The notes beneath the pieces are model-generated. The model searched no databases and was not told the DNA's origin. It was given only the letters and a program-made list of their open reading frames with translations. Made by a program: the position numbers and the translations under genes. Shown in pieces: positions 10,441 to 20,956 of a stretch of DNA of 64,000 nt (within the stretch, counting starts at the first letter, position 1; each line of letters opens with the position of its first letter). This DNA comes from Chelonoidis abingdonii (Eukaryota > Chordata > Testudines > Testudinidae): the NCBI RefSeq assembly GCF_003597395.2, contig NC_133769.1, positions 46,431,539 through 46,495,538 on the forward strand, written 5' to 3'.

Positions 10441-10705
10441 AACTATGTCTACACTACAGCAGCAACTGTGGCGTAGCTGTTGTGCTTCTGGTGAAGACAT
10501 TCTAAGCTGACATTCCCATCGGCTTAATAACTCCTGCCTCTCAAGAGCCGGTAATTATGTTGGGGGAGAGCATCTGCCGCTGACATAGTGCTGTCCATGT
10601 TGGCACTTAGGTCAGTATAACTTACCTCACTCTGAGGTGTGGATTATTCACACCCTTGAGCGGCATAAGATTTACCAAAGTAATTTAGAGTGTAGACATA
10701 GCCTA
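10441..10705. mobile_element. MITE with CTATGTCTACACT termini
   Basis: The left end CTATGTCTACACT (10443-10455) is inverted at the right end AGTGTAGACATAG (10689-10701). The unit is about 265 bp and has no coding capacity. TAA triplets adjoin both ends, which would suit the three-base TWA duplication of PIF-Harbinger, but I am not certain of the border. The neighbouring unit at 11305-11549 has the same termini. Confidence 0.65.
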
Positions 10706-11304
10706 AGTTATTGCCAGACCTGAACATTCAAAAATCATGAGTTAGCACCTCCTGCCAAATCATGAGACTGACTCAAAATAAATAAATATTTGGCTCTGAC
10801 TGTTTGCCTTCTGGTTTCAGAGACTTTAGGGTGCGCTCAGGTTTTCAAGCTTTTCTCTGCGGTCAGGAGGGACATTTTTTTAGAATAAGAGCTGAGATTC
10901 TCATCTAAGCACATGACTCCAGGAAATAAATTTGTAAGTTAAACATCAAATATTACAACACTCACGATAAAATCATTGGAGCTGGCAACACTGCACGCTG
11001 TTGTATTAATTTAGATGGAGTAAATGAGCTAAAGGTGTTACATAACCCACTTACTATCCAACATTAAACAGTTGGAAACAGGGCCGGGGGGTTCGAATAA
11101 AAAGACCTCAGCCTGCTTAGTACCATGGCAAACACATCATTAAACAACCTTTTAGCCCTTAATTAAAGATAATGAAAGGGAAAAACAGATGACACATTTG
11201 AAATGTGAAACATGAAATAAGACTTTCATTTTAACACTATCCCCTCTTCCCTTTAGCTGGAGAGCATTTTTAGCAGGAAAATCTCCTTCTCTGACAGTCT
11301 CTTA

Positions 11305-11549
11305 GGCTTTGTCTACACTGCATTTAGTCTTTAAAACTTTTGTTGCTCGGGTGAAAAAAACACCCCCGAACTACAAAAGTTTTAATGACAAAAAGCGCCG
11401 GTAAGGACAGCGCTTTGTTTGCAGGAGCTATTCTCCCGTCGACAAACCTACCGCCCCTCATTCGGAGTGATTTTATTTCTCGGCAACGAAGAGTGGCTAG
11501 ACTGTGCACGTTACAAAGGCGTGGCTGCAGTGGCAGTGTAGACATAGCC
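11305..11549. mobile_element. MITE, 17-bp terminal inverted repeats
   Basis: The left terminus GGCTTTGTCTACACTGC and the right terminus (reverse complement GGCTATGTCTACACTGC) match at 16 of 17 bases. The element is 245 bp and GC-richer than its surroundings, with a run of C residues near 11360. Its open frames are not genes. It probably depended on a transposase supplied in trans. Harbinger or hAT are both possible because I cannot fix the target duplication. Confidence 0.68.
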
Positions 11550-12229
11550 TACATAGTATCAAAGATGATAACTTTTCTTTCGGGGAAAAGAGAAGAAGTT
11601 AGTTGAGACAAGCTAGGGGCAAGTCTACATTACAAATTTAAATTGACCTAAATTACACTGATGTACAGCTGCCACAGTAATTAAATTGCTTTTGTATGTC
11701 CACACTGCATTCCTTGTGTTGGCCATAAGCATCCTCACTAGCAGAGCTTGCACTGATGCAGAGAGCAGGGCACCTTTGGTAGCTATCACACTGCATGACT
11801 TGCCACCATCTAGCGCAGGGTGTTTTGGGAAGGGTTTGCAATGCCTCATGGGGCAAATGAGTTGTGCAGGGGTGACTGGGAACATGTTTTTAATGCCCCA
11901 TGATGTAACTTTCTCCATCCCATAATTTTATCTGCATCCCATAATGTTTCATGCCCATTTTCAAAAGCCCCACTAACCCATGCATCCATCATCTCTGTCA
12001 GAAGCATGGCCCCTGCAGAGCTCTGCACTATTGTGATGGGCGTTGCAAGCACAATGCACCTGATTCTGCAGTATTCACAGAGCTGCCAGAGGAGCTGTGG
12101 GGAACATGATGGTTCGTTGGAGGCTAGCTTACTGTTGGCCAAAAAGAGAAACAATTCATGGTTGTTATAGGTATTCACGGAGCATCTGCAGATGGTGGAG
12201 CACCGGTTCTGAGCCTGAGAAACAAGCAC

Positions 12230-12533
12230 TGACTAGTGGGCTCGCATCGTTATGCAGGTATGGAATGATGAGCAGTGGCTGCAGAACTTTCAGATGCACA
12301 AAACCACATTCCTAGAAGTATATGCGGAGCTCACTCCAGCCCTCTGGCGCAAGGACACCAAAATGAGAGCTGCACCGACAGTGAAGAAGTGAGTGGTGAT
12401 AGCTGTGTGGAAGCTGGTCACTCCCAACTGTTAGTGATCAATTGGGAATCAATTTGGAGTTGGGAAATCTGTTGTGGGGGTTGCTGTGATGCAAGTGTGC
12501 AGGACCATTAATTGCATCCTGATATGAAGGACT
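12230..12533 (+). pseudogene. Broken N-terminal part of Harbinger nuclease
   Basis: In the frame beginning near 12250 the translation gives WNDEQWLQNFQMHKTTFLE, then AELTPALWRKDTKMRAA, then AVWKL. This is the helical N-terminal region that precedes the catalytic core in HARBI1-like proteins. A TGA interrupts it near 12390, and it loses frame before the next block. It shows that the uninterrupted frame at 12534 is only the C-terminal two-thirds of the original protein. Confidence 0.72.
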
Positions 12534-13193
12534 GTGACTTTGGGCAATGTGCAGGACATAGTGGATAGTTTTGCAGCAGTGGAATTCCCAAACTGCAGTG
12601 GGATGATAGATGGCATGCATATCCCTATTTTGGCACCAAACCACCTTGACATCAATAGAAAGGGCTATTTTGATATGGTGTTGCAAGTGCTAGTGGATCA
12701 CCAGGGATATTTTACCAAGATCAGCGTGAGCTGGCCAGGGAAGGTGCATGATGCATGCATATTTAAGAACACAGCTCTGTTCAGAAAGCTACAAACCGGA
12801 ACTTTCTTTCCAGACCAGAGGATTACCACTGGGGATGCTGAAATGCCAATAATGATCCTAGGAGACCCAGTGTACCCCTTACTCACATGGCTTGTAATGT
12901 TACACATCTGCCACTTCACCAGCAACAAGGAGCGCTTCAACTACAGGCTGAGCCGGTGCAGTATGACAGTTGAATGTGCTTTTGGCCATTTGAAAGGCTG
13001 CTGGTTCTGTCTACTCATGAGATTAGACCTCAGTGAAAAAAATATCCCAATGATTATAGCTCCCTGCTATGTGCTTCATAATATCTGTGAAGCAAAGGGG
13101 GAAAAGTTTCCACTGGGGTGGAGGGCAGCAGTGAAATGGCTGCCTGCTGATTTTGAGCAGCCAGGTACCAAGGGTATAAAAAGATCTCAGTGA
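12534..13193 (+). pseudogene. HARBI1-like Harbinger nuclease catalytic block
   Basis: This 219-codon uninterrupted frame matches the catalytic core of PIF-Harbinger nucleases, which cut and join transposon DNA in the nucleus together with a Myb-like partner. The DDE residues are visible: D26 in IDGMHIPI, D111 in GDPVYPL and E147 in VECAFGHLK. VSWPGKVHDACIF lies between the first two. The Met at 12534 is internal to the ancestral protein, so it is not a true start. The preceding codons carry stops and a frame change. The block has stayed open despite the broken N-terminus, which suggests a fairly young copy. I find no sign that it is a domesticated host gene, since no introns or flanking exons are seen. 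Confidence 0.85.
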
Positions 13194-13335
13194 GGAGCTA
13201 TACGGCTCAGGGAGGCTTTGAAAGACCATTTTAATAGTGAGCCATGGTAATGTGTGTTGCTGTAGTGTGCTGTGCCTGGCATTTTTTTTTCACCCTGGTA
13301 TGAACCTTGTATTGTATTGAACCTGAGTATAACAT

Positions 13336-14036
13336 TGCATGTGTGTGACCAAGTGGTACTGTTCTTAATGTTTCCTCTGAATACTGTAGGGGTGCCTCAG
13401 TTTCCCCTATGCATTTCTTAAGTCTCTAAGTGGTGGGATAAGGGGGTGTAATTGTTGCAGGGCAAAGGGCCAACACTGTCACCTGGCAACTAATGGCCTG
13501 GGCCCTTCCACCCCTGCAATGTGATAGCTAAAGATGTTGGAGAACAAAGGAATCAGGTGACCTCCTGGCCCAGGAAAGGGACAAAGCCCAGAGGAGGAGG
13601 TACTGGAGGCTGAGTCAGTTCAGAGTAGCTAGGGACGAGGAGTGAAGTGCAGATGGGGGTGTCAGGCTCCCTGCCCCCCAAAATGAACCTGACTGAGGGA
13701 TCCTGTTCTCTGTACCTACAAGCTCTGTTTTAGACCATGTTCCTGTCATCTAATAAACCTCTGTTTTACTGGCTGGCTAAGAGTCATGTCTGACTGTGAA
13801 GTTGGGGTGCGTGCAGGACCTTCTGGCTTCCCCAGGACCCCACCCAGGTGGACTCACTGTGGGAAGCGCATGGAAGGGCAGAGGATGCTTAATGCTCCAA
13901 GGTCAGACCTAGGAAGGTGAAGCCGTGTGAGCTTCTTGCCCTGAAGACAGTCTGCTCACAGAGAAGAGACTTCACCAGAGTCCTGACTGGCTTTGTAGGG
14001 AGCAGCTCCAGAGCATTGCCCGGGGACTGCATGACA
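13336..14036 (+). mobile_element. Solo ERV-type LTR, 701 bp, TSD ACAT
   Basis: It begins TGCATGTGTGTGACC and ends CTGCATGACA, and is flanked by ACAT at 13332-13335 and 14037-14040. A polyadenylation signal AATAAA occurs at about 13752, downstream of a CTGTACCTACAAGCTCTG block, which is the usual U3-R-U5 order. No internal region is present. The sequence after it (14041 onward) continues the Harbinger element, so the LTR arrived after the transposon. Four-base duplications are typical of several endogenous retrovirus groups. Confidence 0.82.
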
Positions 14037-14218
14037 ACATACAGCTATTGCTATTATCTCTGAATGATGTCAGACCTAGACAGCATATGTTGTGAACTAA
14101 TAAGGATGAATTAAGTTTCCATAAATAGATTTTTTTATTCCAAATCCATGCAAAGAACATTTGAGGGGGAAAAGAACAGTCATTTTCATTTCATAAACAC
14201 ATACACCAACCGTGTGTC

Positions 14219-14809
14219 TCACAGGTCAGTGTATGTACAACTGTGATTGTACTCTCCTCTGGGCTGGAGTGGTAGGGGCAGTACAGTGGCCCTGGACAGC
14301 ATGTGGAATGTGTGGGGGTTTATATGTAGGGAGGTCCCAGAATGCAGGTCTTTATGGGCTGCAGAGGGAGGCAAGAATGGGTCTGTTGAACCTGAAGGTC
14401 CACAAGAGTCTCCAGCATGTCTGCTTGCCGCTTGAGAAGCAGTAGCATATCCTACTGTATGTCTCTCTTCTTTTCCTGTGCCTTTTCCTCTCCACTCTAT
14501 CCCTGTCCGTGCTGTCTGTAAGGGTGAGTGTCCAATCTTTGTGCCCAGTATCTGAAGCGTGACAGGCTGGCAGTATCTCTTGTAACATGTCATTCTGCAT
14601 CCTCTTTCTTCCTCTCTTAATCTGGCTGTATCTCTGCTGGTGTGGATGGAGAAACCCTCAAGGCTACATTTCCAGCAGCAAAAGATGCAATGCACTGAGG
14701 TACTATTGTGAGTGTATTCACAAGATAAATGGAAACGTGGTATACTGAACTCACTCCCCTTGATCCACACAAGCTGCAAGCACGACTTCCACTTCTCCTT
14801 GGGATTCAT
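14219..14809 (-). pseudogene. Harbinger Myb/SANT-like companion ORF remnant
   Basis: The minus strand carries the second gene of the transposon. In one frame (14352-14600) the reading MQNDMLQEIL...ASDTGHKDW, followed by a stretch rich in Arg and Lys (RVERKRHRKRRE), resembles the C-terminal coiled region of Myb-like Harbinger proteins. These bind the element's ends and bring the nuclease to DNA. The longer 196-codon frame over 14219-14809 is probably a shifted reading. A Myb trihelix is not intact. It faces the nuclease gene, tail to tail. Confidence 0.5.
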
Positions 14810-14840
14810 AGAACATGGTGGCAGTACCAGCCATGGTGAG

Positions 14841-15497
14841 TGTGACGAGTTGGAACCCCCGCCATCTGGGACGCTACTGGATGTGCTGAGGTCCCACTGA
14901 GCCTGCCTGTTCCGCCAGCCTGGGCTTCATTACCCTGGCCTTGTTGTGCCAGGCCCACAAGCCTTCTCTAGCACACACACAGGTAAGTCCACATCCAGCT
15001 ACAGCCATAGACTGAAATCAGGTCTGTATGGGAGGATTCAGCTAAGCAGGCCTGCAAACTCATAAAGCGACAAGGGCCATATTACCCCAAAGAAAACAGC
15101 TGAGGTCCGAAACCCCCCAGCCACGCCCAAACATTCCCCTCCAGCGCCGCCCAGCCCCACTTAAACCCCTCCCTGCCATATTACTGCACACAGCTTGCAC
15201 TCAGATGGGGGCTGTGCCTTAGGAACTGGAAGGTGCCCTAGCTGTGCCTTCCCATGCAAGGCCTGTCTGTATGTAACTGCATGGGAAGGCACAGCTAGGG
15301 CACCTTCCAGTTCCTAAGGCACAGCCCTCATCTGAGTGCAACCTGTATGTGTGCTGGTAAAAGTGCAGGCTGGAGCCTGGGAGAGGGCTTTGCAGGCTGG
15401 TCACAGCAGTACAGTGTAAAGGGAGCCCAGGCTGGTGGGTCAGGGGTGCTCAGTGGTACCCCAGTTCCAGGTTGTGTCCTTGGGGGAGCCTGTCACA
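14841..15497 (+). mobile_element. LTR-like insertion carrying a long palindrome
   Basis: The block begins TGTGACGAGTTGG and ends AGCCTGTCACA, so it has TG...CA ends and a short inverted TGTGAC/GTCACA terminus. It is GC-rich, unlike the Harbinger DNA around it. Short ATGGT copies lie close to both borders (14833-14837 and 15499-15503) but not exactly at the TG/CA ends, so the target duplication is uncertain. It contains the inverted repeat at 15195-15341. Confidence 0.6.
15195..15341. repeat. Near-perfect palindrome, 64-bp arms, 19-bp loop
   Basis: The arm 15195-15258 (starting TTGCACTCAGATG, ending CCCATGCA) is the reverse complement of 15278-15341 with one mismatch in 64. The spacer is 15259-15277. 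Either strand transcribed would give a long hairpin RNA. The near-identity of the arms points to recent formation or gene conversion. I know of no standard LTR that has such a hairpin, and it could have formed by fold-back copying during reverse transcription. Confidence 0.95.
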
Positions 15498-15689
15498 GAT
15501 GGTTACAGAGTTAGATTTACATAAGCTGCCTTGTGTCAACCTAACTCAGTAGGGTAGGCTAGGCCTAGGGCTGTTGTTGCTGTTGTTAATGTCTAATCTT
15601 GGAGTCATTGTGGCTAGTTCTTAGAAAACATTTGCTCAAAGTGCAGCAGCAGTCAGTAAAGGTGAAGGATGTTAGGAACCATTAGGAAA

Positions 15690-16410
15690 AGGATAAATAA
15701 TAAGAAAGAAAATATCATAATGCCATGATATAAATTCCTGGTATGCCCACACCTTGAATACCACATGCAGTAGTGGTCACCCTAGCTCAAAAGAGATATT
15801 TTAGAATTGGAAAATGTGCAGAGAAGGGCAGCAAAAATTATTAGAGGGATAAAACAGCTTCCATATAAGGAGAAATTTAAAAGACTGGGACTGTTCATCT
15901 TAGAAAACAGATAACTAGGGGGAATATAGAAGTCTATAAAATGGAGATGAATGGAATGGAGAAAGTGAATAGGGAAGTATTATTTACTCCTTCACATAAC
16001 ACAGGAATTAGGGGTCACCCAATGAAATTAATAGACAGTAGGTTTAAACCAAACATAGGGAAGTATTTCGTCACACAGCACACAGTCAACTTGTGGAACT
16101 CATTGTCAGGGGATGTTATGAAGGCCAAAAGCATAACTGGGTTCAAAAAAGAATTAGATAAGTTCATGGAGGACAGGTCCATCAGTGGCTGTCAGCCAAC
16201 ATGATCTGAGATGCAACCTCATGCCCTGGGTGCTCATAACCTCCAACTGTCAGAAGCTAGGATTGGACAATAGGGGATGGATCATTTAAGATTGCCGCCT
16301 TCTGTTCAGTTCATTCCCTCTGAAGCACTTGGCACTGGCCCCCACCAGAGACAGGATATTGGGCTAGAAGGATCTTGGTCTCACCCATTATGGTCTAGAA
16401 TCATATTGAT
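15690..16410 (+). mobile_element. CR1 LINE 3' portion
   Basis: The block contains the conserved CR1 3' segment: a reading NLWNSLSGDVMKAKSITGFK, followed by KKELDKFMEDRSI at about 16090-16180, then the non-coding tail with GGGATGGATCATTTAAG and CATTCCCTCTGAAGCACTTGG. It is 5'-truncated, as is usual for target-primed reverse transcription. Another copy of this tail lies at 25644-25940, and a minus-strand copy at 56258-56655. Confidence 0.85.
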
Positions 16411-18590
16411 TCTGGGTGAAGAACCCCAGCTTCTTTCAAGAAGAATGGTTAACACTGACCCCAATAAAGAATCCAGATAATTTTCCCTTCTACCATGGTT
16501 TGTCCTACCAAAGGTTATGTTCTGGGCCTGGATGTTTAAGAACTCTTGGTAGTTACATTTACTGTGGTATGTGAAGTTTTTTTCCAATCTAAGAAAGAGA
16601 CCCCACAAACACTGTTGTGAAATTAAATACTGCTATGTCATAAATATCTGTTTTTAGCAGCATACACTGTATTAAATTCCAGCCCCTTAAATGAATGATG
16701 TATTTACAGCCTTAACAGCAGTTTAATGACTTATTTTATCTGGAAATTAGAAATATCTTTATAGTTTCAGTAAGTGCGCAGCAAATGCTTTCAGTCCCTA
16801 TTACCGCTCAGCAAATTCAATTACTTTGTGGTTCAGAGCTTTCTTACTCTTTAACTGGTGGAAGACTGCAGTTAGAGAGCCAAATAATTTTTCCACTTGC
16901 AGTTTGTAAGCGTTGAACTGCTTTATTTTCCCTTGAGAAGTACCCCATGCAGGTTTTACTAGATATTATTCTCTCTTATCAATCTTCCCCTGTTGTGCTT
17001 AGTACCTTGGATATCGGAAAGCCTGTGGTTGTTAAACTCTCAAATATGTACATACAAAAATGATTAGGAGCTTGCACCAGACTGTGAAATTTGGGTGTAA
17101 AATATATAGCTATAGATACATCCATTCAAAATTGGTTACCAAAGCCAGATAGCTCATTACTTGTGTTTTAGTAGAATACATGTTCAGATTGGCTGAGATT
17201 CACTCTGCAGCACAAATGCAAAATGGAAAGTGTTAAGAAAATTTAAGTATTTTTGCATAAAGGTTTTTTTTGGGTGGGCGGAGGGGTTGTGAAAACAAAA
17301 AGGACAAGTTTCATTGAAAAAATTTTTATTCAAAAAATTTTGATCAGCTCTAATACTTAACACGGGTCTTAAGGTCCACAGAGAGTCTTGTGAAAGCCCT
17401 TTGCATTGGGATGAATTTCACCCATCCCACTGCATAGTATTAGAATAAATAATTATTTCAAAGTTGCGTTATTAATACAATGTTGATATTGACCTGAATA
17501 TAGTATACACACGACTGAGAAATACACATATAACTTAAAGCAGCTGTGCTATGATGAATGATCTAGTAACTATATTTTCCTTTCATTTCAACATTTCCTC
17601 TTCATCTGCAAGTATTTATTAGAAATAAAACAGAAGGAAATTCTATGACAAATGTTTATGTACAAATTAGTACACATCTATTAGAAAGGAAGTATCTAAT
17701 TTTCTCATCAAAAGAATTATGCTCAGAGTCTAACTGGTAGGCATATTTGGTGTTGAGAAGAAATTTTCCCCAGGTCAGATTTGCAGAGACCGTGGAGGGG
17801 TGGGGGCATGGGTAACTTGCTGTTTGAACTAGAGTAAATAATGGATTCTCTGTAACTTGAAGTCTTTAAACCGGTATTTGAGATCTTCAATAAGTCAGCC
17901 AGTGATTATGGGCCTACTACAGGAATGGGTGGGTGAGGTTCTGTGGCCTGCAATGTTCAGGAGCCAGACTAGATTATCATGATGGTCCTCTCTGGCTTTA
18001 AAGTCTATCAGAAAGTTTAAATCTGGTTTCTAAGGCCGTGATCTGCAAAGACTTGGGTAAAATTAAAACTACGTATATGTGATGAGTTCTGATGAGGTAA
18101 ATGGAACTAGTCACAATGCACAAAGTGAAAACAAGTATAAGTATGTTTGCAACGTAATTATATGTGGTCTAATTTTTAAAAGGGCTGAGCCCATGCAGTT
18201 CTTGTTAGTTTCATTTGAATTTGTGGGTGCTCAGAACTTCTGAAAATCTGGTCACCTATATACAAACCTAACTTTAGACACCCGAGTTTGAAAATATTAG
18301 CCTTGGTGTTGTAGTAAATAGCTTTGCCTATTTAGGTTAACAAAATTACCCCCAGTGGAAAATAACATTGGCCTAGAGGGTTTTTTTTAAACGAATGGGA
18401 CAATCATTTTTCATAATACATGCAAGCGCCAATCAATACATTACCTATCCATACAATATAAATAGATAAAACCATTACAAATAAATAATTATTGACTTGA
18501 ACCTCTTGTGACATTTCTGTATCTTCTAGACATTTGCTTTTATGCTTCATTAAACTATAAACCTTATGTGAGTGGGAGAGAAAAATGTCT
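16411..18590. other. AT-rich spacer with one CR1 tail
   Basis: There is no exon or RNA gene. The only repeat I recognise is a CR1-type 3' tail at about 17905-18012 (GAGGTTCTGTGGCC through a TGATGGTCCTC-like block and GTCTATCAGA). The remainder is AT-rich single-copy-looking DNA. A T-run followed by GGGTGGGCGGAGGGG at 17262-17290 is a simple low-complexity patch. Confidence 0.5.
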
Positions 18591-18835
18591 GCAGTGTAGT
18601 TGTAGCCATGTCAGTTCCAACATATTAGAGACAAGGTGGATGAGGTAATCTTTTTTTATTGGAGTAACTTCTGTTGGTGAGAGAGACAAGCTTTAGAGCC
18701 ACACCAGCACTCCTAGCATCACGTCCTTTCTCAGAGCCAAAGAAGAGCTTGCTGTGGCTTGAAAACCTCTCTCACTGACAGAAGTTGGTCCAATAAAAGA
18801 TATTGCCTCACTCACCTTGTTTCTTTGGGAGAGGA
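18590..18835. repeat. Dispersed repeat with inverted GAGAGAGACAAGC ends
   Basis: The phrase TTGTAGCCATGTCAGTTCC leads into ACAAGGTGGATGAGGTAATC and ATTGGAGTAACTTCTGTTGG. On the other side, GACAGAAGTTGGTCCAATAAAAGATATTGCCTCA and CACCTTGTTTC repeat these inverted (about 18778-18823). So the unit is a fold-back repeat of roughly 240 bp. I recognise it as a frequent sauropsid repeat but cannot name its class. Confidence 0.6.
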
Positions 18836-19056
18836 AAAAGGCATCTCTGCATAATTCCCAAGATGTCTAGTAATATCGATGACACAGAAAATAGGATTAA
18901 GAAAAAAATATTTTCATAGCAGCACAAGCCAGAGTCTTTAGCAGTTGCTATCAGACTGGCCCATTGTAAAGTTCAAATGAGACAGTAAATTATGAACTTA
19001 ACAAGACCATCTGCATCTCACATGCTATTACAGAAACTGGACCGAGAGAAAAAAAT

Positions 19057-19285
19057 GAGGAGTACTTGTTTGAGCCCATGAAAGCTTGTGCCCAAATAAA
19101 TTTGTTAGTCTCTTAGGTGCCACAAGTACTCCTTCCTACTGTATTTTCCACTGCATGCATCCGATGAAGTGGGTTTTGGCCCATGAAAGTTTATGCCCAA
19201 ATAAATTTGTTAGTCTCTAAAGTTCCACAAGTACTCCTGTTCTTTTTGCCGATACAGACTAACACGGCTACTGCTCTGAAACCTG
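19057..19285. repeat. Two tandem copies of a short interspersed repeat
   Basis: AAATAAATTTGTTAGTCTCT followed by a CACAAGTACTCC ending occurs at about 19093-19133 and again at about 19198-19236, both in the same orientation. AGGAGTACTTGT at 19058-19069 is the inverted end. The second copy continues with GATACAGACTAACACGGC, the usual terminus of this family. A related minus-strand member is at 43520-43645. There is no coding content. Confidence 0.65.
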
Positions 19286-19702
19286 GATCAAGAGCGGAGA
19301 AGGACTAAGGTATTACCTGAGAGCATGGCCTCTCAGGCAGGGGGTGGACTAAGTGCCTTCCATCCTGAGGCTGGGAGGGTTCAGCAGACAGACCTCCTCT
19401 GCAGCTGTCTTCTCGCTGATGACTCAGGCCCCTGCAGGAACATTCCTGCTCCCTATAGCATCTGCAAGAATCTGACCTGCTATGAAGGAGGAGGCAGCAT
19501 TTATGCTGGCTCCTTCTCCCAGCTCATTTCTTATTGGCTGGGTGAGAGGGTGGCCCTGCCCCACCCTCTCTGCCAGGCTCTAGGGCCCAGACCCTTAAAG
19601 ATATAGTAACAGGATTCCTTCTAAATTCAACTTCTTCCCAGGACCCATTTTCTTTCTCCCCATATCTCTTCAGACTTCGTGTATCAGACCACCCCAAACT
19701 CT
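19286..19702. other. No recognised feature
   Basis: This is moderately GC-rich sequence. The frame 19325-19606 has no domain I recognise, and its Ala/Leu/Cys-rich composition looks incidental. I see no splice signals around it that would support an exon. Confidence 0.4.
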
Positions 19703-19704
19703 TA

Positions 19705-20030
19705 AGGGTATGGCTACACTCACACTTTACAGTGCTGCAACTTTCGCGCTCAGGGGTGTGAAAAAACACCCCCCTGAGCGCTGCAAGATACAGTGCTGTA
19801 AAGCGTCAGTGTAATCAGGGCAGCAGTGCTGGGGGCGCGGCTCCCAGCGCTGCACACTACACCCGTAAAGGATATGGTTTACATGCAGCGCTGGGAGAAC
19901 TCTCTCCCAGAGCTGCCGCTCCGACCAACTCTCTCCCAGAGCTGCCGCTCAGACTTCAAAGCGTTGCCCAGCAGCGCTCCCGCAGCTCTGCCACGGCAGC
20001 GCTTTGAAATTCCAAGTGTAGACATACCCC
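19705..20030. mobile_element. hAT-like MITE with GGGTATG(G/T)CTACACT termini
   Basis: The left end GGGTATGGCTACACT is inverted at the right end (AAGTGTAGACATACCC). The interior is rich in CAGCGCT and AGAGCTGCCGCTC units. A segment of about 28 bp (CTCTCCCAGAGCTGCCGCTC) occurs twice in a row at about 19900-19950. The 326-bp size, subterminal GC content and absence of coding fit a non-autonomous DNA element. Superfamily assignment is uncertain because no clear 8-bp duplication is visible. Confidence 0.65.
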
Positions 20031-20956
20031 CATGCCATGAGACAGGGAGGACTGTCCAGCAGGCAGTACTGCCCTTAAGGGGCAGACTACCCCATCACAG
20101 GGCCCCACTGCAGTACCTAAATTCCTGTCCTCAGCCAACTTGCTGCATATTAGCTGAAGATCTGAGAGTAGCTTCGACCAGTAAGGACAATGCACTTAGG
20201 TCTCAGTCCTGTAGCCTCTATGTAAGAAAATGTGCACTGACTCCAGTGGGAGTTTTACCTGGGTAGAGACAGCAGAATTCAGGTCATAAGGTACTAAAGT
20301 CCTTCCACATGATAGGAAAAGTAACTAGGGGTAAGTTTCTGATTGCCTGAATATAAGCTATCAAGGAGACTCAAACCCTTCTTTGGATAAACATAATTCA
20401 CCAAACTCAACCAAGACTGATTAAAAAAATAATTTTTTTTAATCATGGATTAAAAATCAAAGATTTTAATCAAAGATTCATGGATTAAAGGAAGAATATC
20501 TAAACAAATGTGACCTATCATTGCCTCTCCTGTTAGCAAAGTGCCTGCAAGGAAAATTTGTTTTTCAAAACAAATCCTTCATTTTTCCTCACCAGCCGTT
20601 TCAGCAGCACAATGCTCAATGGCAGACCTACCCAAACCAAGCCACTGTGCATCCAGGAGGGAAGAAAACTTGTCAGTTTTATAAGATTATTCTAAACAGA
20701 GAGCAAACATGCTCCCAGTATGCCCTTCAGTGATTACTTTATTTATTCTCAATTAAATTAGTCGGTTACTAGATAGCATTGTACAAAACAGACATACACT
20801 GCATTATTATCTGTATTATTTCATGACTGCAAAGGGTACATGTAAATGTACACGTGTGCTTAATTTTTAAGTTTACCTGCCTCTAAATGTCTTTCAAACA
20901 TTAAAAAATGGGTACAAAAAGTGGGCAAATTTTAAAATTTCCCTAGTTGTAGAGGT
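20031..20956. other. No gene seen; minor old-repeat traces
   Basis: A CTCCAGTGGGAGTTTTACC block at 20240 is a known type of ancient dispersed sequence in sauropsids. An A/T palindrome-like stretch (AATAATTTTTTTTAATCATGG) lies near 20430. I see no exon in either strand. Confidence 0.4.

Larger units (their letters stand above)
11612..15560. mobile_element. PIF-Harbinger DNA transposon with two LTR insertions
   Basis: The element has a DDE nuclease block on the plus strand (12230-13193) and a Myb/SANT-type companion frame on the minus strand (about 14219-14810). This two-ORF arrangement is typical of PIF-Harbinger. LTRs at 13336-14036 and 14841-15497 are inserted in it. Its ends are estimated: CAAGTCTACATTAC near 11620, and the region of GTTAGATTTACATAAGC to about 15560 after the second LTR. 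I could not verify terminal inverted repeats or a TWA target duplication. Confidence 0.65.

Noticed and set aside
14841..15497. Perfect target duplication for the LTR-like block
   Set aside because: ATGGT copies lie near both borders but three bases and one base away from the TG/CA ends, so I do not count them as a confirmed duplication.
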